From NCBI GenBank assembly GCA_027886175.1, contig JAJNNQ010000013.1, positions 7,149,501 through 7,213,500 on the forward strand: a DNA stretch of 64,000 bases, given 5' to 3'. Made by a program: the position numbers and the translations under genes. Below, piece by piece: positions 46,326-61,000 of the stretch; positions within the stretch are counted from its first letter, which is position 1; the number at the start of each line of letters is the position of its first letter. Origin of the DNA: Phylloscopus collybita. Taxonomy: Eukaryota; Chordata; Aves; Passeriformes; Phylloscopidae. The notes beneath the pieces were generated by a model. It was not told the origin of the DNA, searched no databases, and saw nothing but the letters and a program-made list of their open reading frames with translations.

Positions 46326-49300
46326 GTGAAAGGGAACAGTTGTATGTCCTGACCTAGAAATTCAGCAACAGGACAGAGCACTTCCTCATTTTGCATCTCC
46401 ACATGGTCTCAATTATTTCCCAGTTTTGTTTCAGCTTTGAAATAGGTTAGAGTAGGTGTCATGCTATGACTGAATATTTATGAAATATTCTTCTATTAGT
46501 CTTTAGAAAAATCGAAACCTTTACTTTTATCATCAGGAGGCACAAAAACTCCTGCTATCCATTATAAAAATTGTATAGACTTCTATCTGTAGAGAATGTA
46601 TGGTCATTACAGGAAGAAATGAGCAAATGGATTCTGCAGTGTAAAGACATTTTCATTTTGTAATTAATGAGTAACAGGGTGATCTAACGTGTTCATGTTT
46701 ATTACTGATTTCAATTACCTTGAAAGAAAATCCTCACATGCCCCATTAGCGTAGTGAATAAATTATGGCATCACACAGTAAAAATGACAGGCAGTACAGT
46801 ATGTATTATTCAGGCCTTAAGCTTCATTACTGCTTTCAAATATCTCCATTTCCAACTTCTCTACTTTCAAATTAGCAAAAGGTCATCGTGCATTCCCACT
46901 GTTATCAATGGGAGCCTTTCTATTTATATTTCAAAAGAAATAGAGTAGGATTTCAATACTGTGTTTTGTCTAGGGACTGTCTTAAAAGTTTCTTTAGAAA
47001 TGTTGGTTTGAATCAGAGAAATGTCAAAATGCCATGCTTCAAAAGCCAGCAGCAGAGTCATTTTACTTTTTATTATACCCATTAAGGGCTGGCTAATTTT
47101 GAGAAAAATGCAGCCATCTAAAAGTGGTTATTAAAATTTTTAACAGGCACTTCATTTTCTTTCTTTCTGATTTTCACACTTACAAAAATTGTAAGAATTT
47201 TTTTTTCCTTTTATATATGGGCAAATGAACCCAGACACAAATTATTCCAAAAATATATATCAAGTTTGAAATGGGAGCCTCTTTTGTCATGTATTGTTTT
47301 TTGAATTCTGGTCTCTAGTTCAGGAGCAGCTCTCAGATTTCCAGTCCTGAGAATACATGTGCTGGCTTCAGGCCCTCAAAAGCCACCAAATAGTTCTCAA
47401 TAACATTTATAGTATTGTTTCTAGTATTATATTCTTCTTTTTTTTCTTTTTAACATCAAATTTCACAAATGACTTCCCAAAACTTAAACAAAATAAAAGT
47501 ACTCTTTAGTAGTTGCCCACCAAAGCTTTTTACTTTTGATGACGTCTGTCCTTCGTGCTGTAGAGAGTACATTTTCTCTTATTCCAGGACCTAGTTATCT
47601 GACAAAATATTTAGTGCAGAAGGTAAATAGTGTGGTAGGCAATTTGACATTTCTCCAAAGATACTTTCTTTTTTGCACATGGGAATAGGTAAAATTAAGT
47701 ATGTAACACTTTGCTGTGAAAGTCCAACACAATATAGTTATAAAGATTGATAGCAAAAAAAAAAAAAAAAGTGTGGTAAATACTGAAGGAAATTAAACTA
47801 TGTTTCTGGCAGCTTTTTTTTTGTTTTCCAATCAGAGAAGATTCCACAGGTTCAGCAAGTGCGAATAAGCTCAATAGAAAAGTAGTGAAAATAAAACCAT
47901 GGAAATTATTAATAATGAAAAATAAATGCACTTTATAAAAATAATTGGGAAAAAAGCTGAGAAAAATGTTGGGTTTTTTCTTTTCAAAGAGGTGAAAGAC
48001 ATGTAAAATCATAGTCCAGGATCTCAGAAATGTGCCAAAGTCTTCTAACAAAAAAAAAAAAAAAAGAGTGAAGTATTCCATGTCAGACAGGTAAGACATC
48101 TTAGAAATATTTTTACATGACAACAAGAGGACTTACAAATACTGGAGTGACTGAGACAATGAATGTTTTATTTGAGTTCATTTTCACCCCAGAAGTAGTT
48201 TGGGATTTTTAATATTCAATTGCATTTGTCCTTACATGTCTTTATGCACATTGGGTTTCCCCCCTCTCACCTTCTCTCATTTGGTCCATGCCCAGACATT
48301 TCACATTTACCCAGGACTGTTTTACACCAATGACATGATTTTTGGTAATATTATGGCCACTGACTTTCATGACAAAAATCATACATGAGATCAACAAAAA
48401 CATATAAAATACTGGGAAATTAGAGAGAAATGTTTATAAAGTACCAGAGAATAAAATTTCCCTCTATTGCTTTGTGAGGGAAACAAATAACATGTTCATT
48501 GAAGAAATTCTGCACAACACAGCCATGGATGGGACAGCAAAGGAACAAAATTTAGCAGGATTAATTATAGTGCTTGAGATCATGCTGGTTTTCATCTTCT
48601 GTAATGCTTGGATTCGAAGGTGAGTGAGACTCCAGGAGCAATGTGTGCAGCAAGGCAAGTTCCTGTGAGGGTGTTGCAGCTGTACCTTAGAGGTTTTGCA
48701 TTACAAACCATTCAGGTGAGATAAACATAAACCCACATAAAATAAATTCAGCAGCTGGTCAAGTCTTTACACAAAGGACTGTAAATCAACAAGCCAAGAG
48801 AATGGGAATCAACGAGGAGGAGACTAAGGAGAAAAGACATATTTTTGCATTCAGAGAAGGGAGCATATGAATTCTACTAACTCCAGGTTTTTTATTATTC
48901 ATTCCTTATGTTCTTTAAAGTAATATTTAAATACAGTGCACAGCTGGACATTTTGAAAGTATGTAATTACTTAGCTCTCTTTCTTGTAATGAAACTAACA
49001 GCCCTATATGTGATATATGTCTTCATATATATGCTAATTTTCAAAGTAGTATTCATTAACCTAGTATTCATTAAGAACAGAAATTGCTTGAATTGATCTT
49101 TAAGACCACTATTTAAACTGACTAAAAGACTGATTATTTGATGTGTATAGAACTTCAAAAGTGAAATTATGGAGTGTCCTTAAGTCCTTAATAAGTCAAA
49201 ATTTAAAGAATTGGGATTGTCTCTAAGGAAGGGTTCTAGAATAATCCATGATTTCTGTTGGCTTGCTTACTAAGTCATTCCTAGGAAAGCAGGTAAGTTT

Positions 49301-51074
49301 AGGATCTGTGCCTCAATTTATCCTCTTTTGAAAGGGAAAGCTTCCAGATTAAAATTCATATCCAGGAGCTCTCAAAATGCTCAAAAAATGCTTTAAATGA
49401 TACAGTAAGTATATATTTTGCTGATATGAGCTGCTTATTTTTTTTTAAAAGCAACAATATTAGAATTTCTTATTGTGGAACCATCAGTCTCAAATGTTTT
49501 TCCATGAATTTATTTGTACTTACAGTCCCTTCAGATACACTGGGAGAAAGTTTTTCAAGCATGGCCATCCCCAGATTTCCGTGCACCATTACTGTCACAG
49601 ATATTTTCATTAAGAGGTCAGTCATTACTTCTCTAACTCCCAATGTCTACAAATCCATGATATGATCCCAATAATAAGATTAATCCCTGCCACGTTTCTC
49701 CTGAGGGAGAAAAATGCACAGAATTCACATTGAAGTCGCATTATGAGCAATGATGGCAGAATCTCTTCCAGGTTCTCTCCCAGGTCATCACACCTGCAAA
49801 ATGTTGTGCAGCTCCAGCTTTCCCTGAATGCAGCACCTTTCTGTACACTTGGAAGGGATGGTCCTAAGGCAGTGTGGTAGTGTGCAGAGCCTCTGGGAAC
49901 AGGTGGCACACATAGGAGCTGATGGCAAATGTTGTCACCACCTTTGCTGGGAGTTCTAACAAACATCCTGGGGGCAAGAGGCCTTCATTTTCTTTCAATC
50001 ACCTGATAAAGTCGAAAATATGGATATAAAAAATTACTGGGAAAAAAGAAGTGGCTTGAGATTGTGAAATATTTTTTGAAGGTTTGAAATGTTGTGCTGA
50101 TTATCCTGTCACCAAAATTCTGGGATAAATTGTAGCCAGGGAAATGTTAGGAAATTGAGAGCTTGGGAAAATCACTGACATTTTATGCCCTATGCACAGT
50201 ATATTGCCTTTTATATTTTTAACAAAAATGTGTACTAGGACTAGTTACTAGTTATAGTTAGCTAAGGACTATTCTCCTTGCATCCACAAGTGGCAGAGCA
50301 GTGTCAGGGAGACTGTCACCAGGGTTGTGTTTGTTTCCAGGAAACAAAGACTGATATTCATCCTTCTGTTACTCTCTTCTGCCTTTCAGAATCCTCTAGT
50401 TAAAGAGTCTTTTCTACTATGCTGTCTCTGTTATTAAGCTTCCAAGTAAATTGTTGTATGCATCAGTGGAAGGCTTTATAAATAAAAGAGAGAATTACAA
50501 GAGTAGGAGGAACAAAAAATGAAAGAAAGCTTTCTAGCATTTTTATGTTGACAGCCTATGTTTTTAGGAAAGTACATAGTAAATGAAGCACTTACACTGC
50601 ATAAAATACACAAAAACTCTGTGGGTTTCCTAAATCAAAATGTTGTTAAATCAAAAGTTTGTCATGTGCCTCAGTAGTGTTCAGAAAATCATGCTGTGAA
50701 AAGCCAGTGTCACAGAGGAGACAGAGGAGCCCTGCAAGAGTCTGCCTTGCCTTGCCCTGCACTCAGGAAAGGGTAAGCCACGGGTGTAACAATCAGATTG
50801 TGAGACCACTTCAGATTTGTATCCATGGACTCGAAGTCACAGGGGAATCTCGGCTCCTTAAGTCTGACATTCTGCTTTGCAGTCAGTGAGTTCTAAGGTG
50901 GGAGAAGAAGGATTTCTTAGAGATTATTTTTTTTTTGAGTGTATGAATAAGGACATTTTAATGTATGTGAATATAGTAATTCTTTTTTCAGTTGTGTTGA
51001 GGACCTTGAGATGAACACAAGGGATGTTGTGACACATCCGTGACACAAAGGATTCTCTCTTAAACTCAGGGACT
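46326..51074. other. Intergenic, AT-rich
   Basis: Long AT-rich stretch with poly-A runs at 47757-47770 and 48050-48065. Phe-rich reading frames on the minus strand near 47.7-48.1 kb come from poly-A/T composition. No LPGAT1 exon was recognised. Confidence 0.5.
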
Positions 51075-51358
51075 GACACAATATAGGGACAGGACAAGGG
51101 GAAGTGGCTTTAAACTGAAAGAGGGCAGGTTTAGATTAGCTGTTGGGAAGAAATTCTTTACTGTGGCAGCAGTGAGGCACTGGAACAGGTTGCCCAGAGA
51201 AGCTGTGGATGCCTCATCCCTGGAAGCGTTCAAGGCCAGGATAGATGGAGCTCTGAGCAACCTGATCTAGTGAAAGGTGTCCCTGCTTATGTCAGGGGGG
51301 TTGTAACTGGAAGATCTTTAAGTCCCCTTCCGACTCAAACTGTTTTGTGATTCTGTCA
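51075..51358 (+). mobile_element. 5'-truncated CR1 LINE
   Basis: About 280 bp: GGACAAGGGGAAGTGGCTTT, GTGAGGCACTGGAACAGGTT, GCGTTCAAGGCCAGGATAGA, ending in TTTTGTGATTCTGTC. Close to the copy at 34.9 kb in subfamily type. Confidence 0.92.
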
Positions 51359-53111
51359 GGATTGTTTGGGTGAGTCACACCGAGCTCATGAGCCACAAGT
51401 TCAGCACCATCAGAACAGAGATGTTTGGTCAGAGCTCTCAGTTACATTCTCTGCTTTCTCAGGTGAAATCTCCAAAGGAGCCTTGGCACCTCTCTGATGA
51501 ACAGAGCAAAAAGTTTATCCTCTGCATGAGTTGGTGGCAGTGGCACCAAGTGTGCGTCGTCCCTGTGTCTGCTGGCAAGAGAAACTGAAGTGCTTTAAGA
51601 GAGCTGATACTCACAAGGCCTCTAGTCACCTGCAAGAGGAATGGGGCAGCTTGCCTGTGTCTGAGCCACCTTCACTCTGTGAACTCAGGTGACCTTCCTA
51701 CCATGGTGACACAGTAGTTCAGATTCTATTTTGCCGGCCTCTTCATCAAAACATATTTTGTTTGATGTTTTGTGCTTTCTGTGGGAATTGTTTGACAATG
51801 ACAGCTGGCTATGAAGTCATAAAGTGGTGCATAGGATCTTAGAGAGCAAAGTTGGAGACTATGGCAAATGAGCCACATCAGTACATCAGTCAGTTCAGAG
51901 CCTTCACAAAAGAGCTGTGGCTTCTGAGAACCAAGGAGACTTTCTCTTCTGCAGCTATACTATACTTGCTGCTTTTCAAGCTGGCTTCACAGTTAACCCG
52001 GATTTCTCTATCTCAAAACCTTTTTCATGACCTTTTTTCAAAACATTTTTTTTTCTTTTAAATTTCCATTTAATTGCAGTGTCTCTGGGTTTCTAAGACT
52101 TTCTGGTTTTTAAGATACTAATAGACTTTCTGTGTCAGAAGACCAGTCTCAGCTTTATCATACCACAATGCTGGATGTGGTAAAAATCCCTAAAACCATA
52201 AGTGAAGAAACAAAACAAAAAATCCCCACTCATCAGATAAAGGAAAGGAAAAAAATCTGATTTACAATCTGCTTCTGCAGAAAGCCTCAGTCCTCCTACA
52301 TGTGCAATTAATTATTCAAATAATTTGTTGAAAATTGATATAATTATTTCTAATTATTCTTGGTTAGAGTCCTAGAGTTATGTGATTACATCTAGATGCA
52401 TGCATGATAAATGCAGAAGGTACAGCCTAGATAAGGAGGAAATGTAGTTTTATTTTTCAATTTATTAATTTTTACTAGATAAAAAGATTCACGAAGTTTA
52501 ATTTTTGTGATCCTAAACAGAGGTTCACTGAACTTACCTTTATTACATTTCTTTTTGTAAGTTAAATAGTAGAGCCCCTGCAGTTATGAAGGCAAAATTC
52601 ACTTTTTTAAATATTTATGAAGGTTAAAAACCTTAGAGTTGTGTGATTGACATGCAAGTAATGTGAGTGTGTGTTTCCTTTCTATAGAATCAAGCCTGTA
52701 GTGTTGAATAGGTTAATCCTAGGAGAATTTAATCATTGGAGAAGCAGCAGTTAATTCAAAGTTAGTTTGTTTTTAATTATCTCAGTCTTTCCCTTTCTCT
52801 AGTGATACACATTGAATGTCACATTTCCTTCTACAGTAAATTCAGCTGTGTTCTTATGTTTGTCTAGCACGGGTGCTTAGTAGGTTTCAATATGTATCAG
52901 GTAAGCACCTGAACTTGATTTTTTTTACATCTTTATTAAAGGCCATGACAAAGCTACTGGGTCTGATTCTGCTACAGCAGAGAGTCATGTAGGCCAGGAT
53001 TGACTGCTGAAGTGAAATCACTCTGCAAGCAAAGTGCAAAATTGATTGTAAAGGTCTTTGTTAAGACCATGTTTATTAAAAACGTGCATTGGGTTTACTG
53101 GTGTGGTGTCT
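51359..53111. other. Intergenic, nothing recognised
   Basis: AT-rich unique sequence between a CR1 copy and the interrupted reading-frame cluster. No repeat, RNA gene or exon was seen. Confidence 0.5.
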
Positions 53112-54396
53112 GAGAAGATTCTGTCTTCTTCTATGAGGGAATGCTACATCTAAACAAAATAGGTCTTGTCCACCAGCAGCTTGCACAATTGGGTAAATTC
53201 CTACTGAAGCAAGTAGAAATTCCCTGCCAGTTTAAGTCCAGGTTGGAAATATCTTTTTTAGACATGGATACCAGTCCTGGATATGTTCTGATGCCAAAGG
53301 ATCACCAGATGAACAGTGAGGAAGATTTCAACATGCTGGAAAATAGGGGCATGACCTCTGGTGGCAGAGGAAAGTTCTCAGCAGATTTTAATGCTCAGAG
53401 CAATGAAACCTCAGCTGGAAAGCACTTTCTGCAATGAGGCTTCTCACTAACTCATGCTAACCAAGAGGACAAGGCATCCATTTGTGAAACCTCTCATCCT
53501 CTTCAAGCTACTGAAGAACCTCAGGCACAAATTTTAAAGCCTGATCTAGAGATACCACATCAAGCCCAAATCACATCAATACCATTATCCTTTTCCCCAT
53601 CTAAACTACAGCAACTACTATTAGACACAGCAGAAAGTGTCTCTGAAGGGAGTCAAGCTACAGAAACACAATGTGTAATTTATGTATGGCCATGAAATAA
53701 CAATGGAAGAGAGTTCCAGCTCCTTTTGTCCCAATTTTCCAAAATCTTTGATACAAAGCAGCCCAAACTTAACAAGACACTGTTCTGATCCGGAATGTAA
53801 TTGAAGATGTGAAATGTTCTCAAATGTTCCCAGTGAATGAGGCTGCACAAGAAGAGCCAGACAGAAAGACGGCAAGATCCTCTCCTCTTATTGTAAAGTC
53901 ATCTAACAGTGTTGTTTCAGAAATTTTGAAGTCACTCACCAATACCAAGAATGAGGATTATAAGAATATGTCAACACTTTCATCTCTTAGTCCTATTGAA
54001 GAGCAACTGGAAATTCCTGTCTTTCAGAGAAATGCTCTGACGATCTATAATGGTGACGTCTATCTTCTATATGTAATGAGGCACGAAGATGTGTCAGCAG
54101 AAATGGAAATAGCTAGCCACCACATGTTGCTTATGAAGACCATGGTTTGCTTCATCCCTTGTAGTTCTGTCTGTAATCTAACTTTCAGAGTTCCACATCC
54201 ACTGCTGTCAAGGGAGGATGCTGTAAAACGGAACATAAAATGTCTTACAACCCGTGTTACCTGCACACACCAGAAGCAAGCATCAAATGAAACACTTTTC
54301 TCTGCTCACAGGATGACTGCCATCTCTCAGCCCAAGAATTGGTCATGTATTAAAAAAAAAAACAAACACCAAACTGCCATCAGAGACACAGTATGA
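53112..54396 (+). pseudogene. Possible decayed protein-coding sequence, unidentified
   Basis: Three plus-strand frames follow each other with protein-like composition. The first is open 53114-53434, has a single TGA at 53435-53437, and continues to 53694. A second frame is open about 53697-53805. A third is open from 53776 to 54396 (about 207 codons). The residues are mixed and hydrophilic (Glu, Lys, Ser), not low complexity. I do not recognise the family. One reading is a disabled single-exon gene or large pseudo-exon with one stop and two frame shifts. Chance open frames remain possible in a 64-kb window. Confidence 0.3.
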
Positions 54397-55395
54397 CCCC
54401 TATTCCTATTCTGTTTGGACAACAACAGAGTTTAGTCCTCATCAGTCCTACGTTTTGCTTGCTTAGTAGCAAAAGGAGAAGAGAAAATAGTGCTTGTCTA
54501 TTACAAGAATACTTGTTTGGGATGTGATTTTTGGTAGCAGATACTGAAGGAATGGGTTTTCATATGAGACTTATCTCAAATTGCAATGCCTCATTTAATT
54601 GGGCACTGGCCATAATACATGGTCAGATTTTGCCATGTTAAAGGTGACCAGTGTGTGAGATAGATGGGGTAGAGACAGTATTTTCCATGGAGCAAGATCC
54701 ATAAACAGTTGTAGCAGTGTTTTAACAGGAGACACCTGACACTGTTGGAACTCTTGACAATGCAAGTACATGATATCCTATAGGTCCTTGTAAAAACACA
54801 CAGAAACCTCACAACAATCCTTTGCTTTGAGGAATGAATAAACCCTCAAGTCAAGAATATCAGTTATGTCTGGTGCAACTGAACATTAGGGAAAAAAGGC
54901 CATGTGGTTGTAGCAGAGGACGGGGAGGCAGAATTTTTTTGCAGAAGGCAAATATTCTGGTACCATATGGTGCAGAACTCTCTGTTGTCCCTAAGATCAA
55001 ATTAAAAGAAACAGGCTGCCTGATTTTCAGCAGGAAAGATTTGAATTTTGGAGCTGCTGTACAACTGTAACACCCATAGCCTTAATGAGGATCTTGGTAT
55101 GTGGGTTTCCTGACAATAACAAAAAGGGTTTTGAAAACAAGACAGTTCAGATGGAATCTGGAGTGGTATTTTCTACTGCAGTGGTTTAAAAGCTGGTGTT
55201 TTCTTTGCATAAACTGATTTTTTTGTTGTTGTTTTATACCCTCTGGAAATATACCTTATATCACCTATATATTTCTCTCAGTCTCTATGTCTCTTGCCCT
55301 CCTACAAATTCTAAGAAAATAGCTCAGCAGAGAGGGAAGAAACATCCCAAAGTGCTCAGCTATATTGTTATACCAGAGAGTTCACATGGATGACA

Positions 55396-55416
55396 ATGAT
55401 GATGATGATGATGGAT
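55396..55416. repeat. (GAT)n short tandem repeat
   Basis: About six ATG/GAT units in non-coding sequence. Confidence 0.8.
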
Positions 55417-58005
55417 GGGTTCACTGCTGGGAAGACCTTTGATTATTGTGTGCTCTTGAGCCACCAGGGAATTTAACTATGAGACACAAATCCTCAGGAA
55501 TGTGAACTTCATTAGCTCCACCGCTTCCTGAACTTCGTGTTTTATCAATCTGTGGTGTTTTATTCTCAAAGGAAACTGAAATCCCTTCTACTGATATTAC
55601 AGTAAGGTGATTACAGTGAATAAGTGCTTTCATGTGGAGAAAATACCTAGTACTTACAAGCTCTTTAGACTAATGGAGAAAGGTGCAATATGAACTGATT
55701 TTTGGAAGATGAAATCAGACAGATTAGAGGGAAAGGCACAGATTTTTAATTGAGCAAGTAAATTTACAAGCAGACAACTAATGTGAGTGGATGTTCTCTG
55801 ATTTTTTAATGTTTACTAATCAGGACAGTGTTTCTTTTTGAAAGATAAACTTTAACCAAAGTTGTATCTATATTAGCAGGGTAAAATCTTCTCATCAGAA
55901 AGTTAAGACAGATGGAAGGCAGCATGTTTCTTTCTGGCTTAAACTTTATGAGCAAGCAAGAGGTGGGCACTGAGGCTTGTCATCAATGGAAATAGCAGAA
56001 GGGAAATAACTTGGCTGCATATAACTCTGTAAGGAACTCACTGTCTCATCACATCCCTTCTATGTGGCAGGGCCCATCTATGCCTCTAGAACATTTACAC
56101 TTAGCAAATTTTGCTTTCATGCTCATATCTGTTTAAATATTTTCAGCTGTCCTGATTTGAGGCAACCAGCAAACACTGTGGTTAGACATAGGTATTTAAA
56201 GAGCAAAGTGGCTAGCCTCTTTTTTCTCACAGCTTTTAAGCTTTATTTCTGTGGGAGGCTTCCAGGAAGACACTTAATGACATCAGTGTGACCTCTTGCC
56301 TAGGCAGCACCAGCTTCTGAGTGGAACTCATTATGGAAAAGACAGGCACAATACATTCAGGTCAATAGGAGAAGCAGGGAGCAGGGAGCCAGCAATTGCA
56401 GGACTGGTACAGCCAGTATGAATATGAAAGCTTATCCTTTGCTTCACATTTTGTTTGTATAGAAACCCTGAGAAGGGAATTTCAAACCCAAAAGTATATA
56501 CATACATATTTTTTTATTTTTCTTTTTGTGCAACCAAATTTTGTTTGCCTTTAGTGGAAGTCATTTTGGATGTTTCTTAAATCTAGCCCTTTACTGAAGG
56601 ATTCTCCCATACTCACAGTGTACTCGCTTTTTCTATATTTCACCCATGATCGTGAATGCCATCCTGTAGCAACTGCCTGATTTATCTCCTCAGAGCCCAC
56701 ACCAATGAGCTGACTAGATACACATTACCCTCACTGCAGAGGAGAGGTGTGAGGCTGGCACTGGGAAACCAGGCTCAGAATGCTTCAGTGAGCAAGCTAA
56801 GGACACCTATGATCAGAGATGGGGGAACTTTTGCAGTTTCTGTGTAGCCACAGGCAGCAGTCAGGCTCAGCACTAAGGTCACAGCGCTGTGGCTTGTGGG
56901 ACCTATCACAGTGTGCCAAACACTGGGACTCAGCTGCTGGTGGCAGCACAGGGAGTTCAAGGCTAATCTTCCAAGTGGAAGAGAAGAAACAGGTCGTGAT
57001 TTTCCAGGTCGCTGAAGCTGTTCGTGTCATGTTTGAAGGGGAGTTGTTCTGGCACTCAGCAAATCCAGCAACAGAAAATGTCAAAAGCTACCTGGAAATA
57101 TCTGGGACCAGAGGGACAACCTGCTGCATAGAAGATCTCTACTCAGGATTTTCCAGAGGAATTACCTGTCAGTTGGATTATTTGCCCTCAGTACCGTGAC
57201 AGCCCACAGTGGGTAAAAATAGTGGGTAGTTCTGTATTTTTATCTGGCTGTCTTTTGTCAGACTTTCCTGGAAAGGCTGGATACACTGTCAGAAACTAGA
57301 GGCACTCAAAGTGCTTAAGGAAAATGCTCAATAGGAACAGAATTCAGTTACAGGTTATGGCTATGCTTCACTTGTCTGTGCACAGAGTGGACCCTCAAAC
57401 AAAGTAAGGATACCTATAAAATGAGCAGGGCTGCCTAAAGAAGCTAAATGGAATGACTCTGAATTTTGAGTGAGGACAAGCTCCTAACAGCCTAAACCAA
57501 CACCAGTCCTTGTCATTCAGGGCTTAATGTTTGAGAGAGAATTATGTCAGAATCATATCTGATTATTATATCACATTCCAAACCCACTGCTAAGAATGAC
57601 TGGGGAACATGAAAAGCAGTTCTGGTCTGGCCTGACTCTGTCTTGAGCCAGCAGCACTCTGGAGTATGAACAGCAACTTGCTGATGGTTTTGGTCTCGTG
57701 GTGCTTGCCAAGGCTTTTCCTGAGGGACAACACAGATCTCCTTCCTGTGCCAAACAAACTACACAGTAGGCCCCTTCTGCACTTTGCAGTGATACATGAC
57801 TGGCACTCCATCAGGGTGACTTGATGCTGTGGCGTGACGTGATCAAGCTGACTTGATAGGATATGTGGCTGTTGTCTCAACCCAAGCTCTTTGCTGCAAG
57901 ACACTACAGCTTATTCAGAGTGGGGCACAGCAAAAAGCTTTTGCAAGACACTTAGGACATTTCTATTTACAGGTTAATAATTTCTGAAAGCTTCTGCAAA
58001 GCACA

Positions 58006-58077
58006 GGGAAGGAAGGAAGGAAGGAAGGAAGGAAGGAAGGAAGGAAGGAAGGAAGGAAGGAAGGAAGGAAGGAAGGG
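58006..58077. repeat. (GGAA)n microsatellite, about 17 units
   Basis: An almost perfect GGAA tandem tract of about 70 bp in intergenic DNA. It is expected to be length-polymorphic. Confidence 0.95.
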
Positions 58078-61000
58078 ATGTCCCTGTCCTTGGGGGAATT
58101 TCTTCCCATTTAAGTAGTCTCATTGCTGGAAAAATTGATAAATATTTCTTTTATCAGGATTATTTTGTGGCCTGGCAGAGTCCCTTTAAATGCTGGCAGC
58201 AATTCTTCATTGCCCTTCCTGTCTGCCACCTCCAAAATACTCATCAGCAACTGCAACTACCTATCAGCTGTTGCACAACCATCTGTGCAGCTTTTGATTG
58301 TTTTGGGTTGTTTGTTTTTGGTTTTTTTTCTTCCAGATTGCTACCATCCTTCTGGAAAGAGAGAAAGGACAAAATGTTACAGTGCTACACAAGATGCTAC
58401 ACAATAGGGTGTACATTGTGAGTAGCTACAGTATACATGAGACAGTTTAGGGTTATGGCTGCTGACACCTCAGGCAGTTCACAGTCCCCAAGTCTGCAAA
58501 ATTAGGGTGATAACAATTATTGTGGTATGTGACAAACAAATGTTTAAATCGTGGAGAACTGCTCTTTCTGAATGGGAAATCTAATTTCTGTGATACCTCA
58601 TTCAGTTTAGGAGGGGGTGAAGCTCAGAATCTGAGACTATTTTGCTTCCATCTTGGTGATTTCAGTATCATCTTGAATCTACCTTGAAGCCTGGAAATCT
58701 GTAATAAAAGTCCAGATTGGAATGAATTTTATTGATCACATTGATCTGTAATTGCCCTCTTTTTTCTACTTAAAAAACAGAAAGAAAATATTGCTTGTAT
58801 TGTTGGGCAAAACTAGTTTCAAACACCCTGATTACTTCTGTCTTTCTGTTAGAAGCTTATCTTGTCATTAAAAAGGATGAAGAGACATAACAGGCTCTGA
58901 GAATCAAAATTCAAGAGCAGTCACGCAGATCACTGATGAATTAAAGCAGAAGAAATAGGGGAATTTTGTAGAAAACAGATGCAGAGTTTCAGTGAGAGAA
59001 GATGCAAGCCCGATGTAGGTTTGCAATGCCAGCTAAAAATAACATTTTTGTGGTCAAATGCATGTTTAGTTAATTGGACCATTTGATTCACAGAATATTA
59101 GTTTGAATAAATACAGGGCTCCAGAGCTCTCCGGAGCTCATTCCCTTTTGTCCTCAGGGAAGTACCCACATGGTATAATCCTAGCGAAGACAGCAGCTTT
59201 GCCTGGGTCCCTGGGGCGTGGTGCTCATCCCTCAGCACATATGAGTGCATGAAGTGCCATGCTGGCTGCCATCCTGAGAATCTGCTAATTCAATTTCTCA
59301 GCGACTTCTAGCATTCTCTCTGATCCTGTAAGTCCTGAGAGTTCAGGGAGTTAATGTGTTCTCTGCAAGAGATGATTATTGTATTAATTAGTCGTGCTCC
59401 AAAGCTTTATATGGGTAAGACTGAAGCATTTAAAAGTCAGAAGTTACAATGCCACCTCCCAGAATTATGTCAAAGTGACCCCACGAATAAAATCTTCGCT
59501 GGGATTGCTCAGGAAAAGCAATTCTCCCTCTGGCCACAGGGAGCCACACGGCCACCGCTGTGAGCCCAGAAGAGAAAGCAAGGGAGAGAGCAGAATCTGT
59601 CGAATCTGTGAAGTCTCTGCCAGAGGAGTTTGCAACAGGGGTTGTACTCTCCGTGAGATTACCCCACCAGTTACACCTGTTTTCTCATCAGCACCTGCCG
59701 GGGTCTGGCACTGTTGTTAGCCTGGCACACAGAATGCATGGATAGCAAAATACTTGTACACAAACAGAGTAATTAGTGCAAACTGTCATTGTAATTTCTA
59801 AGTTCCTTTCTGACTGCAATTTTAAGATTACTTTGCAAGATGGAGAATGACCATTAATCTATGAAGCCCTAAGTGACAACAGCAGCTACTTGACCCCAGA
59901 GAATAATCCTGATTTTGTGTGATCACCCCAAGCATATGATTCTTCAACATTTTATTTTCTCTGTGCCAGTAGCATTTTCATCAGTAGCAGTACAGATCAG
60001 AAGGTCTTGTCATTATCTCACATTCTATACATCTAAGATAGTTCTGGTATTAATGTACAGGTCTGGTAGCACTCAGCTTTGTTGCACCTTCTAGACGACT
60101 GCCACATTCAACTCCCTCACACCCTCAGCTTCTTTCTCAAGATCTCTACCTGGCTCACAGAGACAGACTTGGGCTGCACCTTCCCAGTGTCTCCTTCAAT
60201 GTGTTTCCACAAAATTTCAATTTGGTAAGCCTGGAGATTCAAGAAAAGCTCCTATAGATATTTTCTTCTGAGGGAAGAAAAAAAAAAATTAAATGAACCA
60301 GAGACTCAACAGAAAAACATCCAGGGAATTATTCAGGTCCAGTGAGGGATCAGTTTCCCTTGTTTTCAGCCTATCCTTATCTTTTCCTTTCTCTAGACAC
60401 AGTACTTGTCCTACAAAGGTAGCAACAAACTTCCTTGGGGATTTAGATTCTAACTAGGCATCCAAATAGATAATCATTCATTTATTCACTCGTTGTCATG
60501 CAATCTCACCAGAGTGTGTAAACACGTTGAGATATTGCCTAAGAGTTCAAATATCGAGCTAGTTGGTTTGGACTAGAAGGTCTGCTGCACCGATTCTCAC
60601 TGTGCCAGATTAGAGGAAGAGTGCCATGGACCTGCCTGGTGTCACATGCCAAGTTAACTGTTGATCCAGAAACTGAGCCTGCTAATGCTGAATATAGGTC
60701 TGTTGTTCCATCTACTGTTCTTTGCTGCTCTCAAGTCAGAAGTTTAGCTGCTTGGAGGTGCAGATTTGGCCTGTAAAATCAAATTACATTGTCTCAGTCC
60801 AAACGTAACCTCAACTCCAAACATCTCCTGCTTTGTCTGAAAGCTGATACTTCCTAAATGAAGAGCTCCCTTTGTTTCAAATATCTAGTGCAGATAAAGT
60901 GTATAGAGCAAGGGCTATTCCTTGGAGGACTTTAAAAATGCTCTCTGACCAAATGATATTTGACATTTCCTTTGCCAGTCTGCAAGGCTCCTCAGAGGGC

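Noticed and set aside
47695..48126. 143-codon Phe-rich minus-strand frame
   Set aside because: Explained by poly-A/T runs in AT-rich DNA; no conserved domain.
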